A stretch of 64,000 bases of DNA, taken from assembly GCF_900111765.1 (NCBI RefSeq), contig NZ_FOIB01000014.1, forward strand, positions 62,001 to 126,000, read 5' to 3'. This DNA is from Myxococcus fulvus (GTDB lineage: Bacteria; Myxococcota; Myxococcia; Myxococcales; Myxococcaceae). Positions 17,272 through 26,254 of the stretch are shown piece by piece. How positions within the stretch are numbered: position 1 is the first letter of the stretch; each line of letters starts with the position of its first letter. The notes below the pieces were generated by a model. That model was not told where the DNA came from. It saw only the letters and a list, made by a program, of their open reading frames with translations, and did not search any database. The translations under genes and the position numbers were made by a program.

Positions 17272-17688
17272 CTACTTCACCTCCGGCCGAGGGTGGCCGT
17301 CGTGGTTGGTGTGGTCCTGCTCTTCGCCGTTGCCGCCGCGGTCATCGCTCTTGCCGAACGTCGCGAGGAACACCTGGCTGCCGTTGCTGGTGTAGCGGTA
17401 GTGCCGGCCCCACGGGTCCAGGGGCAGCGCGGGCAGGTACTTGGGCACGAGCAGCGGCTCCAGGTCCGCCTCCTCCGGCAGCACGTTGCCATCCGCGTGG
17501 TAGCGGTGGAGGGCGTCCTCGAGCACGCCAAGGTCCTGATGGATGCGCTCCGCGTGCACCGCCTTCGAGCGCGTCAGCGCCCCCACCAGCACCGCCCCGA
17601 CGAGCGCGACGGCGAACACCAGCCCCACCCAGAGGACGGGGGAGCGGCGAGAGGGCGGAGGGTGCGAATCGGAGGCAGGTGCTGTCAT
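17272..17688 (-). CDS. Orphan GspG-like (major pseudopilin-like) protein
   Basis: The 138-residue product has one membrane helix (about residues 18-40) followed by a periplasmic domain. The region LPALPLDPWGRHYRYTSNG and a later acidic Gly loop resemble the C-terminal domain of type II secretion major pseudopilins, whose calcium-binding loop has the same pattern. The prepilin peptidase motif (G followed by FTLxE) is missing, so it cannot be processed as a normal pilin. No other secretion genes are near. It may be a membrane-anchored relative with another role. Confidence 0.65.
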   Translation of the reverse strand: MTAPASDSHPPPSRRSPVLWVGLVFAVALVGAVLVGALTRSKAVHAERIHQDLGVLEDALHRYHADGNVLPEEADLEPLLVPKYLPALPLDPWGRHYRYTSNGSQVFLATFGKSDDRGGNGEEQDHTNHDGHPRPEVK

Positions 17689-17749
17689 GCCCCCACCCTA
17701 CCCGTTGAGACGCCCTGGGGCGCGAAAGACTTCGCTTGGGGCCCGGAGG

Positions 17750-19210
17750 CTAGAGGGCGCGGTAGAGCGGCACGGGCTGCTGCTTGCCCTTCAGGCGCAC
17801 GGGGGGCAGGTCCTCGAAGGCCGTCTCCCGGGCGTCCACGAGGTCCCGGGTGCGCTCGCCCACCAGGATTTCCCCGGGGCCGGCCAGGGCGCACAGGCGC
17901 GCGGCGACATTCACCGCGTCGCCGATGCAGGTGTACTCCGAGCGCACGGTGCTGCCGATGTTTCCCGCGACGACGACGCCGGAGTTGATGCCCACGCCCA
18001 GCTCGAGCACCAGCGGATGGCCCTCGCGCCCGTTGGCGGCCCACTCCGCCTCCGCCTCCACGCGCAGGTCCGTCATCGCGTCCATCATCATCTTCGAGCA
18101 CTGGAGGGCGCGCAGCGCGTCGTCCGTGCGCGCCACCGGGGCGCCGAACACGGCCATCAGCCCGTCGCCGAGGAACTTGTCCAGCGTGCCGCCGCACGTC
18201 AGCACCGCGTCGGACAGGCGGCCCAGCACCTGGTTGAGGACACCGACGACCTGCTCGGGAGGGAGGCTCTCCGCCAGGCCCGTGAAGTTGCGGATGTCCG
18301 CGAACAGCAGGGTGACCTCGCGCTTCTCACCGGTGAGCACCACGCCGTCGGCGCTCTTGAGGATTTCATCCACCACGGCCGCGGACGTGTAGCGCGCGAA
18401 CAGCTTGCGCATGCGCTCCGTCTCGCCGGTGCGGCGCACCACGCTCTCGATGCGCGCGGCGAGCTCGTCCATGGACGCGGACTTGTTGACGTAGTCGTCC
18501 GCGCCGGCGCGCAGGCCACGAACCTTCTCCGCCTCACGGTCGTTCGCGGTGAGGATGATGACGGGCAGGCCGCGGGTGGGGCCTTCCTTGAGGCGGCGGC
18601 ACAGCTCCACGCCGTCCAGGCCGGGCATCTCCAAATCGGAGAGGACGATGGCGGGCTGAAGGCGGCTCATGCCCTCCAGGGCCTCGAACGGGTCCTGGAA
18701 GCAGAGCACCTCGTAGCCCAGGGCGACGAGCCCCTCCTGCACGAAGGCGCAGGCGAGCGGGCTGTCATCGACGACGACGACGCGGCGGCGCCCGTCGATG
18801 AAGGGGCGGGGGTTCTCCTGGCGTCCGGCGATGCGGTTCTGCAGGCCCAGGGCCTCGTAGATCTGCTTGTAGGTACAGTGGCCCAGCTCCACGAGGATTT
18901 CGCCCAGCTTGCGGCCGTCGCGGCGCTGGCGGGCGAGCGCCTCCTCCAGTTGGGCGAGCGTCACGTACTTGAGGCCCACGAGCAGCTCACCCAGGGCGGG
19001 CTGCGAGGGGCCCTTGTCGTGGTGCAGGCCCAGGGCCTCGCCGAGCGCGTCCTGAATCTGCTCCCGGGTGACGTAGCCGAGGGAGATGAGGGCCTCGCCC
19101 ACGCGCTGGCCCGTGAGGGCCTGGAGGGCCAGGGCCTCCTGCACCTGCATGGGCGTGACGATGCCCAGCTTGAGCAACAGGTCACCGAAGAGGGGGCTGG
19201 ATGCGCTCAT
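17750..19210 (-). CDS. Adenylate cyclase with MshEN-like and receiver domains
   Basis: The 486-residue product is soluble. Residues 5-140 contain repeated LGxLLxxxGxxTxxQLxxAL units of the type II secretion ATPase N-terminal (MshEN) kind, known to bind c-di-GMP in some proteins. Residues 148-265 are a response receiver domain with Asp192 in IVLSDLEMPGLDG. Residues 295-480 form a class III nucleotidyl cyclase: metal-binding Asp in FADIRNFT and FLGDGLMAVFG, and the adenine-selecting and transition-state residues in YTCIGDAVNVAARLC. It should make cAMP under control of phosphorylation and possibly c-di-GMP. A GGAAGG ribosome binding site precedes the ATG. Confidence 0.85.
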   Translation of the reverse strand: MSASSPLFGDLLLKLGIVTPMQVQEALALQALTGQRVGEALISLGYVTREQIQDALGEALGLHHDKGPSQPALGELLVGLKYVTLAQLEEALARQRRDGRKLGEILVELGHCTYKQIYEALGLQNRIAGRQENPRPFIDGRRRVVVVDDSPLACAFVQEGLVALGYEVLCFQDPFEALEGMSRLQPAIVLSDLEMPGLDGVELCRRLKEGPTRGLPVIILTANDREAEKVRGLRAGADDYVNKSASMDELAARIESVVRRTGETERMRKLFARYTSAAVVDEILKSADGVVLTGEKREVTLLFADIRNFTGLAESLPPEQVVGVLNQVLGRLSDAVLTCGGTLDKFLGDGLMAVFGAPVARTDDALRALQCSKMMMDAMTDLRVEAEAEWAANGREGHPLVLELGVGINSGVVVAGNIGSTVRSEYTCIGDAVNVAARLCALAGPGEILVGERTRDLVDARETAFEDLPPVRLKGKQQPVPLYRAL

Positions 19211-19349
19211 GTGGGGCGGCCTTCCGCGTCCAGGAAGCCGGGGACGCAAGGACCGCAGCGTATCCGACCTGCCCCCGGTCCGGGAGGACTCCCACCCACC
19301 GCGCGCACGCACGTGGGCGAGGCATCCCGGACCCGGCCCTCGTCGACGC

Positions 19350-22160
19350 TCAACGCGGGGAGACGTCCGGCAACGGCAGCTCCACGGTGAAGGTGGAGCC
19401 CCGGCCGGGCTGGCTCTCCACGCGGATGCCGCCGCCGTGGGCCTCGACGATGCGCTTGGTGATCCAGAGCCCCAGCCCCAGACCCTTGAAGTGCTGCGCG
19501 GACTCGGTGCGCTCGAAGCGCTCGAAGATGCGCTCCTGGTCCTCCTGCGCCACGCCGATGCCCTCGTCGCGCACCGCGAGCGCCGCCACCAGCCCCCTCG
19601 ACTCCACCTGCACCGTCACCGGCCGCCCCGCGCCGTACTTCGCCGCGTTCGACAACAGGTTCACCAACACCTGCTCCAACCGCAGCTTGTCCCAGTGTCC
19701 CAGCACCTCCACGTCCGCCACCAGCCGCACCTCGCTGCCCGCGCGCGCCAGCTCCTCGGACATCCGCGACACCAGCTCGCGCGTCAGCGCCGCCAGGTCC
19801 AGCTCCTCGCGGTTGAGGCTCAGCCGCCCCGCGCTGATGCGCGACACATCCAACAAGTCATCGATGAGCAACCCCAGCCGCTGCCCCGCCCGCGCCGCCT
19901 TCTCCGCCCGCTCCGCCAGCCCGCTCGCCGCCATCGCGTCCTTCGCCATCCGCGCCAGCAGGTGGATCTGCAGCTGCAGGGCGTTGAGCGGCGACTTCAG
20001 CTCGTGCCCCGCCACCGACAACAGCTCGTCACGCGCCTTCACCGCCTGCGTCGCCGCGCCGTACAGCCGCGCGTCCTCGATGGCCAACGCCGCCCGCGCC
20101 GCCAGGCTCTCCAACAGCGCCCGCTCCTCCGCCGTGTACTCGCGCCCCCGCGCCTCGCGGATGACCCCCAGCGTCCCCAGCACCCGCCCCCGTGCGCCCA
20201 GCGGCACCACGATGAGGCTCTGCGGCCCGTACCGCTCCAGGAACCCCACGCCCTCCGGCGAGCGGTCCCCGCGCAGCTCCTCCGCGCTCAGCCGCGGCAC
20301 GAAGAGCGTCTTGCCCGTCGCCACCACCCGGCCCGACAACCCCTCCCCCACCCTCGCCGGGTCCCTGCGCAACGCCTCCTCCAGCACCCCACGCGCCTGG
20401 GGATCCGGATGGTGCGCCGCCACCACCTCCAGTTGCTCCCGGTCCTCCCCGAGCAACTGCAGCACGCACCCGCCCCCCAGCGCCTCCGACACCTTGCTCG
20501 CCAGCACGTCCAACACCGTGGGCAGGTCCAACCCCGCCTCGGCGATGAGCTGGCTGACCTGCACCAGCACGTGCAACCTGGCCGCGCCCCGGCGGCTCTC
20601 CTCCTCCGCCGCCCGCGCGTCCCGGAACAGCCGCGCGTTGTCCATCGCCAGCGCCGCGCGCCGCGCCAGCTCCTCCGCCAGCGACACGTCCGTCACGTCG
20701 AAGGGCGCCCGCTCCGAGTCCCGCACGAAGGTCAGCGCCCCCAGCGTGCGCTGCCGCGCCACCAGCGGCGTGAGGATGACCGTGCTCGCGCGCCAGGACG
20801 CGCCGAGCTTCGCGTCCACGGGCCCCCGCGTCCTGCGCGTCTCCAATCGTGACTGGCCGCTCGTCAGCACCCGCGACAGGAGCGACGGCTGCCCCGCGTC
20901 CAGCGGGAAGCTGGTCAGCTCCAACACCCGCTCCGCCTTCTCCGGGTCCGCGTGCAGCACCGCCAGCCGGCGCACCACGCCGTCCTCGTACGAGTCCACC
21001 GCGCACCCGTCCGCGAAGTGCCCCAACGCCAGCCGCGCCACCCCCGCCACCGTCTCCTCCCAGCTCAGCGAGCCGGACACCAACGCGCTCGCGTCCGCCA
21101 GCAGGCTCAGCCGAGCCCCCAGCGCCTCCGCCTCCAGGCGCGCGGTGTGCTCGCGCTCATACAGCCGCGCGCGCTCCAGCGCCTGCCCGCACTGCCGCGA
21201 CAACCCCACGAGCGACGCGCGCTCCAGCGCGGAGAACCCCTTCTCCCGCTCGAAGCCGAAGGCCAGCGTCCCGAACACCCGCCCCTCCACGAACAGCGGC
21301 AGCAGCGCCAACGAGCGGGGCGGCCCCTCTCCCAACGGCTCCGCGAGCGCCGGGTAGCGCTCGCGTATCGCCGCCACCGTCTCCAGCCACACCGGCGCCT
21401 CCGCGCGCGTCGCCGTCTGGGCCAACAGCTCCTCGCCCCCTCGGGGCAGCTCGCGCAGGGGCTCCACCAGCGCGTCCGCAACCCCCACCGCCGCGATGAG
21501 CTCCGAGGCCGTGCGCCCCTCCGCCGTCAGGTGCACCATGCCCGCCGTCGCCTCCACCGCGGGCAGCCCCAGGTCCAGCACGACGTGGGCCACCTCCTCG
21601 CGCGTGAGCGTCTGGCCGAACGCCTCCGTCACCGCCTGGAGCCGGCTGAGCCGCAGCACCTCCGCCTGCTCCACCTCCGCGCGCGCCCGCGCCACCGCCC
21701 ACTCGCGCTCCAGCGCCAGCCCCGCCAGCCGCGCGTGCAATCCCAGCCGCGCCAGCTCCTCCTCCGACGGCACCCGGCCCTCGGGCAGCACCGCGCACAG
21801 CACCCCCACGCCGCTGCCCGGCTCCACCCCCGCGAGCAGCGGCAGCGCCACCAGCACCTCCCGCTCCGCGTCCAACGCCACGTACGGCAACAGGCCACCG
21901 TCGATGTCCCGCAGGCCATCCAGCAGCCGCTCGCCCCGCGCGCGCGCGGCGTCGACGGACAGCCCCGGCATGACGAGCACGTGCGATTCGCTTCCGTCCT
22001 CTCGCCAACACATGAAGACGTCGGACACGACGAGGGCGGACGCGGCCTCACGCAGCAGCGCCTCCAGCACCGCCTCCACGGACGGCGCGAGGGGCAGCCG
22101 CTCCAACGTCCGCGTCACGCGGTCCTCGGCGGCTCCCCGGTTGCTCTCGGGCACCTTCAT
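19350..22160 (-). CDS. Large multi-GAF sensor histidine kinase
   Basis: The 936-residue product is soluble. Four successive GAF-like sensor blocks can be made out (about 15-165, 190-345, 370-525 and 550-700), each ending with the typical LARRAALAMDNARLF-type helix. A HisKA domain carries His719 in SVAGHELKSPLNALQLQ. The HATPase domain has LVNLLSNAAKYGAG, RDEGIGV and FKGLGLGLWITKRI. It has no receiver domain, and no response regulator gene is adjacent. The ATG at 22160 (MKVPESNRG) is preferred; the frame stays open to 22223. Confidence 0.85.
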   Translation of the reverse strand: MKVPESNRGAAEDRVTRTLERLPLAPSVEAVLEALLREAASALVVSDVFMCWREDGSESHVLVMPGLSVDAARARGERLLDGLRDIDGGLLPYVALDAEREVLVALPLLAGVEPGSGVGVLCAVLPEGRVPSEEELARLGLHARLAGLALEREWAVARARAEVEQAEVLRLSRLQAVTEAFGQTLTREEVAHVVLDLGLPAVEATAGMVHLTAEGRTASELIAAVGVADALVEPLRELPRGGEELLAQTATRAEAPVWLETVAAIRERYPALAEPLGEGPPRSLALLPLFVEGRVFGTLAFGFEREKGFSALERASLVGLSRQCGQALERARLYEREHTARLEAEALGARLSLLADASALVSGSLSWEETVAGVARLALGHFADGCAVDSYEDGVVRRLAVLHADPEKAERVLELTSFPLDAGQPSLLSRVLTSGQSRLETRRTRGPVDAKLGASWRASTVILTPLVARQRTLGALTFVRDSERAPFDVTDVSLAEELARRAALAMDNARLFRDARAAEEESRRGAARLHVLVQVSQLIAEAGLDLPTVLDVLASKVSEALGGGCVLQLLGEDREQLEVVAAHHPDPQARGVLEEALRRDPARVGEGLSGRVVATGKTLFVPRLSAEELRGDRSPEGVGFLERYGPQSLIVVPLGARGRVLGTLGVIREARGREYTAEERALLESLAARAALAIEDARLYGAATQAVKARDELLSVAGHELKSPLNALQLQIHLLARMAKDAMAASGLAERAEKAARAGQRLGLLIDDLLDVSRISAGRLSLNREELDLAALTRELVSRMSEELARAGSEVRLVADVEVLGHWDKLRLEQVLVNLLSNAAKYGAGRPVTVQVESRGLVAALAVRDEGIGVAQEDQERIFERFERTESAQHFKGLGLGLWITKRIVEAHGGGIRVESQPGRGSTFTVELPLPDVSPR

Positions 22161-22282
22161 GCCCACACGTCCCCCCAGCCAAGGCCCACCGGCGAGCCCC
22201 ACCGCGAATCCCCAGTGTCCCATGTCCGCTGTGCCCGCGAAACCCGAGGACGCCCTGTACCCGGGGACAAGTCGCCCGGGCG

Positions 22283-22320
22283 TTCAGTGGACGAACACTC
22301 GGCCTTCAGTGGGCGAACAC
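22283..22320. repeat. 16-bp tandem duplication at gene end
   Basis: TTCAGTGGACGAACAC (22283-22298) and TTCAGTGGGCGAACAC (22305-22320) differ at one position. The second copy encodes the last residues and stop codon of the RMD1-family gene, so the end of that gene has been duplicated just past its stop. Confidence 0.6.
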
Positions 22321-23427
22321 GTTGAAGAAGGCGAAGAAGATTTCCAGGACGATGAGCAGCACGATGACCGCCTCCAGGGTGTGCGAGCGGTCGATGTCCA
22401 CGTCGCCCTTGAGCAGGCCGTACGTCTGGGCGAGCAGCTGCTGCTTGCGCGTCACCGAGCCCTGCCACGCGGGGATGCGCATGCGGCGCACCGCGGCCTC
22501 GTAGACCTTGGCCAGGTAGAAGTCGCCGATGATTTTCAGGCTGTTGTCCACCCGCTCGATGAACTCGTTGAGGTCCACCAGCGTGCCCAGCGTCTGCCGC
22601 GTCAGCGTGCGGTACGGACTGCGGAACAACCGCGTCCACCCGTGGCGCTTGGCCTGCACCTCGTCGTGGATGCGCGCGATGTGCTCGTCCAGCTTCTCGT
22701 CGAAGTAGCGGAACTCCAACAGCTGCGCGTTGGCGATTTCGAGCAGGTCCGGGATGTCCCCGGAGCCCGACGGCTCGTAGACGAACGCGCTGTTCCAGTC
22801 GATGACGACCAGGTCGTTCACCGTGTAGCTGAAGCGCACCTGGGTGACGGCCTCGCTCTCCCGGCGCGACAGCGGCGTCTCCCCGTTCTCCCCCAACAAG
22901 AGCCGCGCCAGGTCCGCCTTCTCCAGCAGCTCCTCCGCGGTGGGGTTGCCCCGGATGCTCTCCGCGAAGATGACCGTGTAGCTCTCGTTCTGGTCCCACA
23001 GGTGCGCGCCCTGCACCGCCGGCGCGATGGTGCGCCGCACGCCCTCCACCCAATCCAGCGCCAGGTCCTCCAGCGCCTGGCTGTCGTAGAGCTCGTCCGC
23101 CACCCGCGTCAGCTGCTCCAGCGACGTGCCCGGCACCACCGGCACCCGCAGGATGATGGACGCCGCCCCATGGTCGAACAGCCGCGCCGTGGCATCCACC
23201 GTGACAGGACTGTCACGAAGCGCCAGCGCCCGGCGCCCCAACTCATACGCCAGCGGCGGATTGGGCAGCTGCAGGTACTGGCCATTCTCGCGCGACAGCT
23301 TCAGCCGGCGGGTGTCCTCCGAGACGGCCCTGCGCGCCCGCTCGAGGTTGATCTCCTCCGCGATATCGAAGGTCCGGTAGCACAGGATGTGCGCCTTCTC
23401 GAAGAGCAGGGAAGACTCGGCGGCCAT
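22306..23427 (-). CDS. RMD1/YagE (DUF155) family membrane protein
   Basis: The 373-residue product matches the RMD1 family. It has the central block QVRFSYTVNDLVVIDWNSAF, and the C-terminal signature of a charged RSHTLEAVIVLLIVLEIFF helix preceded by coiled-coil sequence. One transmembrane helix at the extreme C-terminus tail-anchors it. Eukaryotic relatives sit in mitochondria and affect translation or microtubules; the bacterial role is unknown. The ATG at 23427 (MAAESS) is chosen; the frame extends upstream without coding character. Confidence 0.85.
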   Translation of the reverse strand: MAAESSLLFEKAHILCYRTFDIAEEINLERARRAVSEDTRRLKLSRENGQYLQLPNPPLAYELGRRALALRDSPVTVDATARLFDHGAASIILRVPVVPGTSLEQLTRVADELYDSQALEDLALDWVEGVRRTIAPAVQGAHLWDQNESYTVIFAESIRGNPTAEELLEKADLARLLLGENGETPLSRRESEAVTQVRFSYTVNDLVVIDWNSAFVYEPSGSGDIPDLLEIANAQLLEFRYFDEKLDEHIARIHDEVQAKRHGWTRLFRSPYRTLTRQTLGTLVDLNEFIERVDNSLKIIGDFYLAKVYEAAVRRMRIPAWQGSVTRKQQLLAQTYGLLKGDVDIDRSHTLEAVIVLLIVLEIFFAFFNVFAH

Positions 23428-23689
23428 GGTGCGCGGAAGCCTAGCCGCTGGCTCCCACCCTTCCGCGCGCCAGACGCCCTTCCTCGCCCGCATGTCCGGG
23501 AGGCGTCATTCCACCCACGGCCGACTCCCCCGGCCCCCCGGGGTGCCACCCCACCCGTCCTCCCACGTCACATTGTCGATGTTTCAGTGGCCGAAGCCTG
23601 TCACCCCCGGCTTCGCCTCATTCCTCTCACCCTCTCGGATGTCAGGACAGGCACGCAACGCCTGCCATGACCCAAGGCAGGGGAAACAC

Positions 23690-24562
23690 TCACCGCGTGG
23701 GAGACGGGGGCCGGGCGCCGGGCGGGAGCAGCTCCGTGCGCACATCCCACAGCTCCGGGAAGAAGCGCAGGTCCAACGCCTTGCGCAGGAAGGACACGCC
23801 CGTCGAGCCGCCGGTGCCCTGCTTGAACCCGATGATTCGCATCACCGTCATCATGTGACGGTAGCGCCAGAGCTGGAAGCGCTCCTCGGTGTCCACCAGC
23901 TTCTCGCACATCTCGTACGCGTCCCAGTGCGCTTCGGTGTCCTCGTAGATGCGCCGGAACACCTCCACCACCGCCGGGCTCTTCTCGTACGGCTTCTTCC
24001 AGTCGCGCTGGGCGTGGTCCTCGGGAATCGAGTGGCCCTTGCGCGCCAGGTAGCGCAGGAACTCGTCGTAGAGGCTGGGGGACTCCAGGAGCCGCTCCAA
24101 TTCCCCGTGCACGTCCGGCTGGTGACGGAAGGGGCCCAGGGCGTTGGCGTCCTTGTTGCCCAACAGGAACTCCACCGCGCGGTACTGCCAGCTCTGGAAG
24201 CCGGACGCGGGCCCCAGCGCGTCGCGGAACTCCAGGTACTCATTGGGCGTGAGCGTCTCCAGCACGCTCCACTGCTCGAAGAGCATCCGCTGGATGTTCC
24301 CCACGCGCGCGAAAATCTTGAAGGAAGGCTCCAGCCGATCCGCCTGCACATAGCGGATACACGCGCTCAGCTCGTGGATGAGCAGCTTCATCCACAGCTC
24401 GCTCGTCTGGTGCTGGATGATGAAGAGCAGCTCGTCGTGATGCGGTGGCTGCGAGCGCGGAACCTGCGCCGACAACACCCGGTCGAGCTGTAGGTATTCA
24501 CCGTACGTGGTCCGTCCGGCCAGGTCGGTGATGATGCCAGGCTCCAAATCTCGTTTGTTCAT
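23690..24562 (-). CDS. kynA: Tryptophan 2,3-dioxygenase
   Basis: The 290-residue enzyme opens the indole ring of tryptophan to N-formylkynurenine using heme and O2, the first step of the kynurenine pathway. Visible family blocks are TTYGEYLQLDRVLSAQ, the substrate-binding HDELLFIIQHQTSELWMKLL segment, the EFRDALGPASGFQSWQYR loop, and the heme-ligand region RYRHMMTVMRIIGFKQGTGG ahead of the STGVSFL closure. The length is normal. Starts at 24574 (AGGGG 6 bp upstream) and 24562 are both possible; I give the family-like one. No other kynurenine genes are near. Confidence 0.93.
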   Translation of the reverse strand: MNKRDLEPGIITDLAGRTTYGEYLQLDRVLSAQVPRSQPPHHDELLFIIQHQTSELWMKLLIHELSACIRYVQADRLEPSFKIFARVGNIQRMLFEQWSVLETLTPNEYLEFRDALGPASGFQSWQYRAVEFLLGNKDANALGPFRHQPDVHGELERLLESPSLYDEFLRYLARKGHSIPEDHAQRDWKKPYEKSPAVVEVFRRIYEDTEAHWDAYEMCEKLVDTEERFQLWRYRHMMTVMRIIGFKQGTGGSTGVSFLRKALDLRFFPELWDVRTELLPPGARPPSPTR

Positions 24563-24706
24563 GGGCCCGGGCATTCATGCCCCTGCGAGCCCCCGCGGGC
24601 AAGACTTCCCGTACGGGCGTCCCTCGAACCCTCTCCCGACGACGGAGCTAGGGTTGACGAAGGTGCGCGGTCACTGTCTGCCCGGGCCGGGGCAGCGTGC
24701 CGCTGT

Positions 24707-25237
24707 TTAACCGTTCGCGGCTTGCGCTGCTGCTGCCAGGGCCTTCGACGCGGCGCGGCCACGCGGAAGCTTGATGTCCTCGACGCTGTCAGCGGGGGCG
24801 TAATCCACCCACGCGGAGGGGCGACGGTTGGTCTTCTCCAGCATGCGCAGCTTCTGGTAGTGCGCCGCGCAGTAGCCCTTGGTCCGGCTGGGCTTGCCGC
24901 AGCCGACGATGGCGCACGCGCGCGAGCCATCCGCCGTCGCGACCGCGGGCTTGCGGCCCCGGCGCTTGCCACCCACGGGGGCCGCCGCGCTCACCGCGCC
25001 ACGCGCCGCCGTCGCCGGACGACCCACGGCCTTGCGGCCAGCCTTCGCCGCGGGCAGCTGGGCGCCGAACAGGGGACCCACCACCTCGGCCAGGGGGGCC
25101 AGCCGCTCCGCCACGTTGCGCAGCGCATCCAGGTCCGCCGTACCGGACTCCAGGCGGGAGACCACGTCGCGCAGCGGCTTGAGCTGGACCTCGATTTCGT
25201 TACGGATCATGTCCCGAAACGCTTTATCCACGGACAT
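24707..25237 (-). CDS. AT-hook and zinc-finger-like DNA-binding protein
   Basis: A 176-residue protein of a type I cannot name. Residues 1-60 form helical, coiled-coil-like sequence (RNEIEVQLKPLRDVVSRLES). Residues 65-100 are Ala/Gly/Arg-rich with an AT-hook core, KRRGRKPAV. Residues 107-140 hold a compact Cys/His cluster, CAIVGCGKPSRTKGYCAAHY, that could bind zinc. Together this suggests an oligomeric DNA-binding protein. The 5-prime region (25238-25330) is unusually AT-rich for this genome and may be its own target. A plausible role is nucleoid or promoter architecture; this is inference. Confidence 0.7.
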   Translation of the reverse strand: MSVDKAFRDMIRNEIEVQLKPLRDVVSRLESGTADLDALRNVAERLAPLAEVVGPLFGAQLPAAKAGRKAVGRPATAARGAVSAAAPVGGKRRGRKPAVATADGSRACAIVGCGKPSRTKGYCAAHYQKLRMLEKTNRRPSAWVDYAPADSVEDIKLPRGRAASKALAAAAQAANG

Positions 25238-25430
25238 TCGTTCAATCCTCGTCTTGGCTAGTCTGGGTGTTGAAGGTCTGGAAGGGGGAGTTGATTTGTG
25301 AAGCCGTCCATACCCATACCTTCCAATTTAGGATTTGTCTAAAGGAAGCGATAAAAGGTGTGACTGACGGACGTATCACCCCCCCCGCCGTCCCAGGTCG
25401 GGTCCCATTCCAGTGAGGCGGGAACGGCGC
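25238..25430 (-). promoter_or_regulatory. AT-rich promoter region of the AT-hook gene
   Basis: The 193 bp upstream of the AT-hook gene include the most AT-rich stretch in this part of the window (about 25290-25360). Read on the minus strand, TAGACA and TATGGG are 17 bp apart, a weak sigma-70-like pair. The region also holds the end of the hemerythrin gene's transcript. The call is tentative. Confidence 0.35.
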
Positions 25431-25928
25431 TCAGCCCTCCCAGCGCAGGTCATCCAGGAAGGGTCCGGAGCCCGAGAAACCGGCCTCGGAGGCCGAGGAG
25501 CGCGTGTCCAGTCGGCTCCGGGACAGCTCCTGGGCGAGCGCCTGTTGCTCGCGTGGATCCATCACCGAGGTGAGCCGGGGCAGCAATGAGGACTCCACTT
25601 CTTGGAGATGCGCGACCCACAGGTCCTCGAGCGTGAGGAAGCGGGCCTGCCATTCCGCGCTCTGGAGGGGATGCTCCTCCATCTCATCCAACAGCTCATG
25701 CATGGCCTGCCGGTCCCCGGCCTGCTGCCGACCCCGGGCACGCCCCTCCACCCGGGTCACCCAGGGCTGAAGACAGCGCTCCTCCAGCCAGAGGTGGTGT
25801 CGCAACAGCGCCACCAGCTCCCGCACGACGCTGGATGACCCAGACTCATCCTCGCCCGCGCCCAGGTCCTCGAAGCGCTCCTCGAGCTCCCGGTGCTGCT
25901 CGACGAGGATGTCGAAAGGGCCTCCCAT
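25431..25928 (-). CDS. Hemerythrin-like HHE domain protein
   Basis: The 165-residue product is a four-helix protein with the HHE pattern: FDILVEQHRELEERF, VALLRHHLWLEERCLQPWV, MHELLDEMEEHPLQS and LWVAHLQEVESSLLPRL. These His and Glu residues usually bind a diiron centre that senses or carries O2 or NO, or buffers iron. Residues beyond 140 are Ser-rich and probably disordered. I chose the ATG at 25928 because the HHE fold begins right after it. It is divergent from the acyltransferase operon. Confidence 0.8.
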   Translation of the reverse strand: MGGPFDILVEQHRELEERFEDLGAGEDESGSSSVVRELVALLRHHLWLEERCLQPWVTRVEGRARGRQQAGDRQAMHELLDEMEEHPLQSAEWQARFLTLEDLWVAHLQEVESSLLPRLTSVMDPREQQALAQELSRSRLDTRSSASEAGFSGSGPFLDDLRWEG

Positions 25929-26254
25929 CCCTGAACCATCTGCACGATGGGGCAGGCAGACAACCAAAGGCGGGCTTCATCCTCACATTACCGAAACTCA
26001 AACGATGGGGTGGAGCGAACGTTCGACAGGGGTGAAACAACCACCTGGAAGCGTGCCGTATCCAGGGTCTGAAAGCCCATGGGGGGTCTACGCCAAGCGT
26101 TGCCTACTCAAAGCAACCTGGGGGGTGGGCCTGGGTCATCCCCCCAGGGACGGTGCGTGGGTTTGGGGGTTTGCCGGGGACACGGAGTCCAGGGGCCCGG
26201 CTGCCCGGCTGGTCCGGCTGACGTGGCGCCCGGGCGTCTCCATGATGACTCCCC
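25929..26254. other. Divergent intergenic region
   Basis: This 326-bp region lies between the hemerythrin gene (minus) and the acyltransferase operon (plus). It contains a 10-bp palindrome CGAACGTTCG near 26018 and a small GTTGC/GCAAC hairpin near 26100. No gene is supported. It probably holds both promoters. Confidence 0.4.

Noticed and set aside
23201..23216. GTGACA/TGTCAC palindrome similar to the inverted repeat at 15749
   Set aside because: It lies inside the coding sequence of the RMD1-family gene, where it encodes normal family residues; a regulatory role is not supported.
26014..26025. CGAACGTTCG palindrome considered as a LexA site
   Set aside because: It lacks the four-base spacer of the Gram-positive LexA box and does not match the longer box known in Myxococcus; a 10-bp palindrome may be chance.
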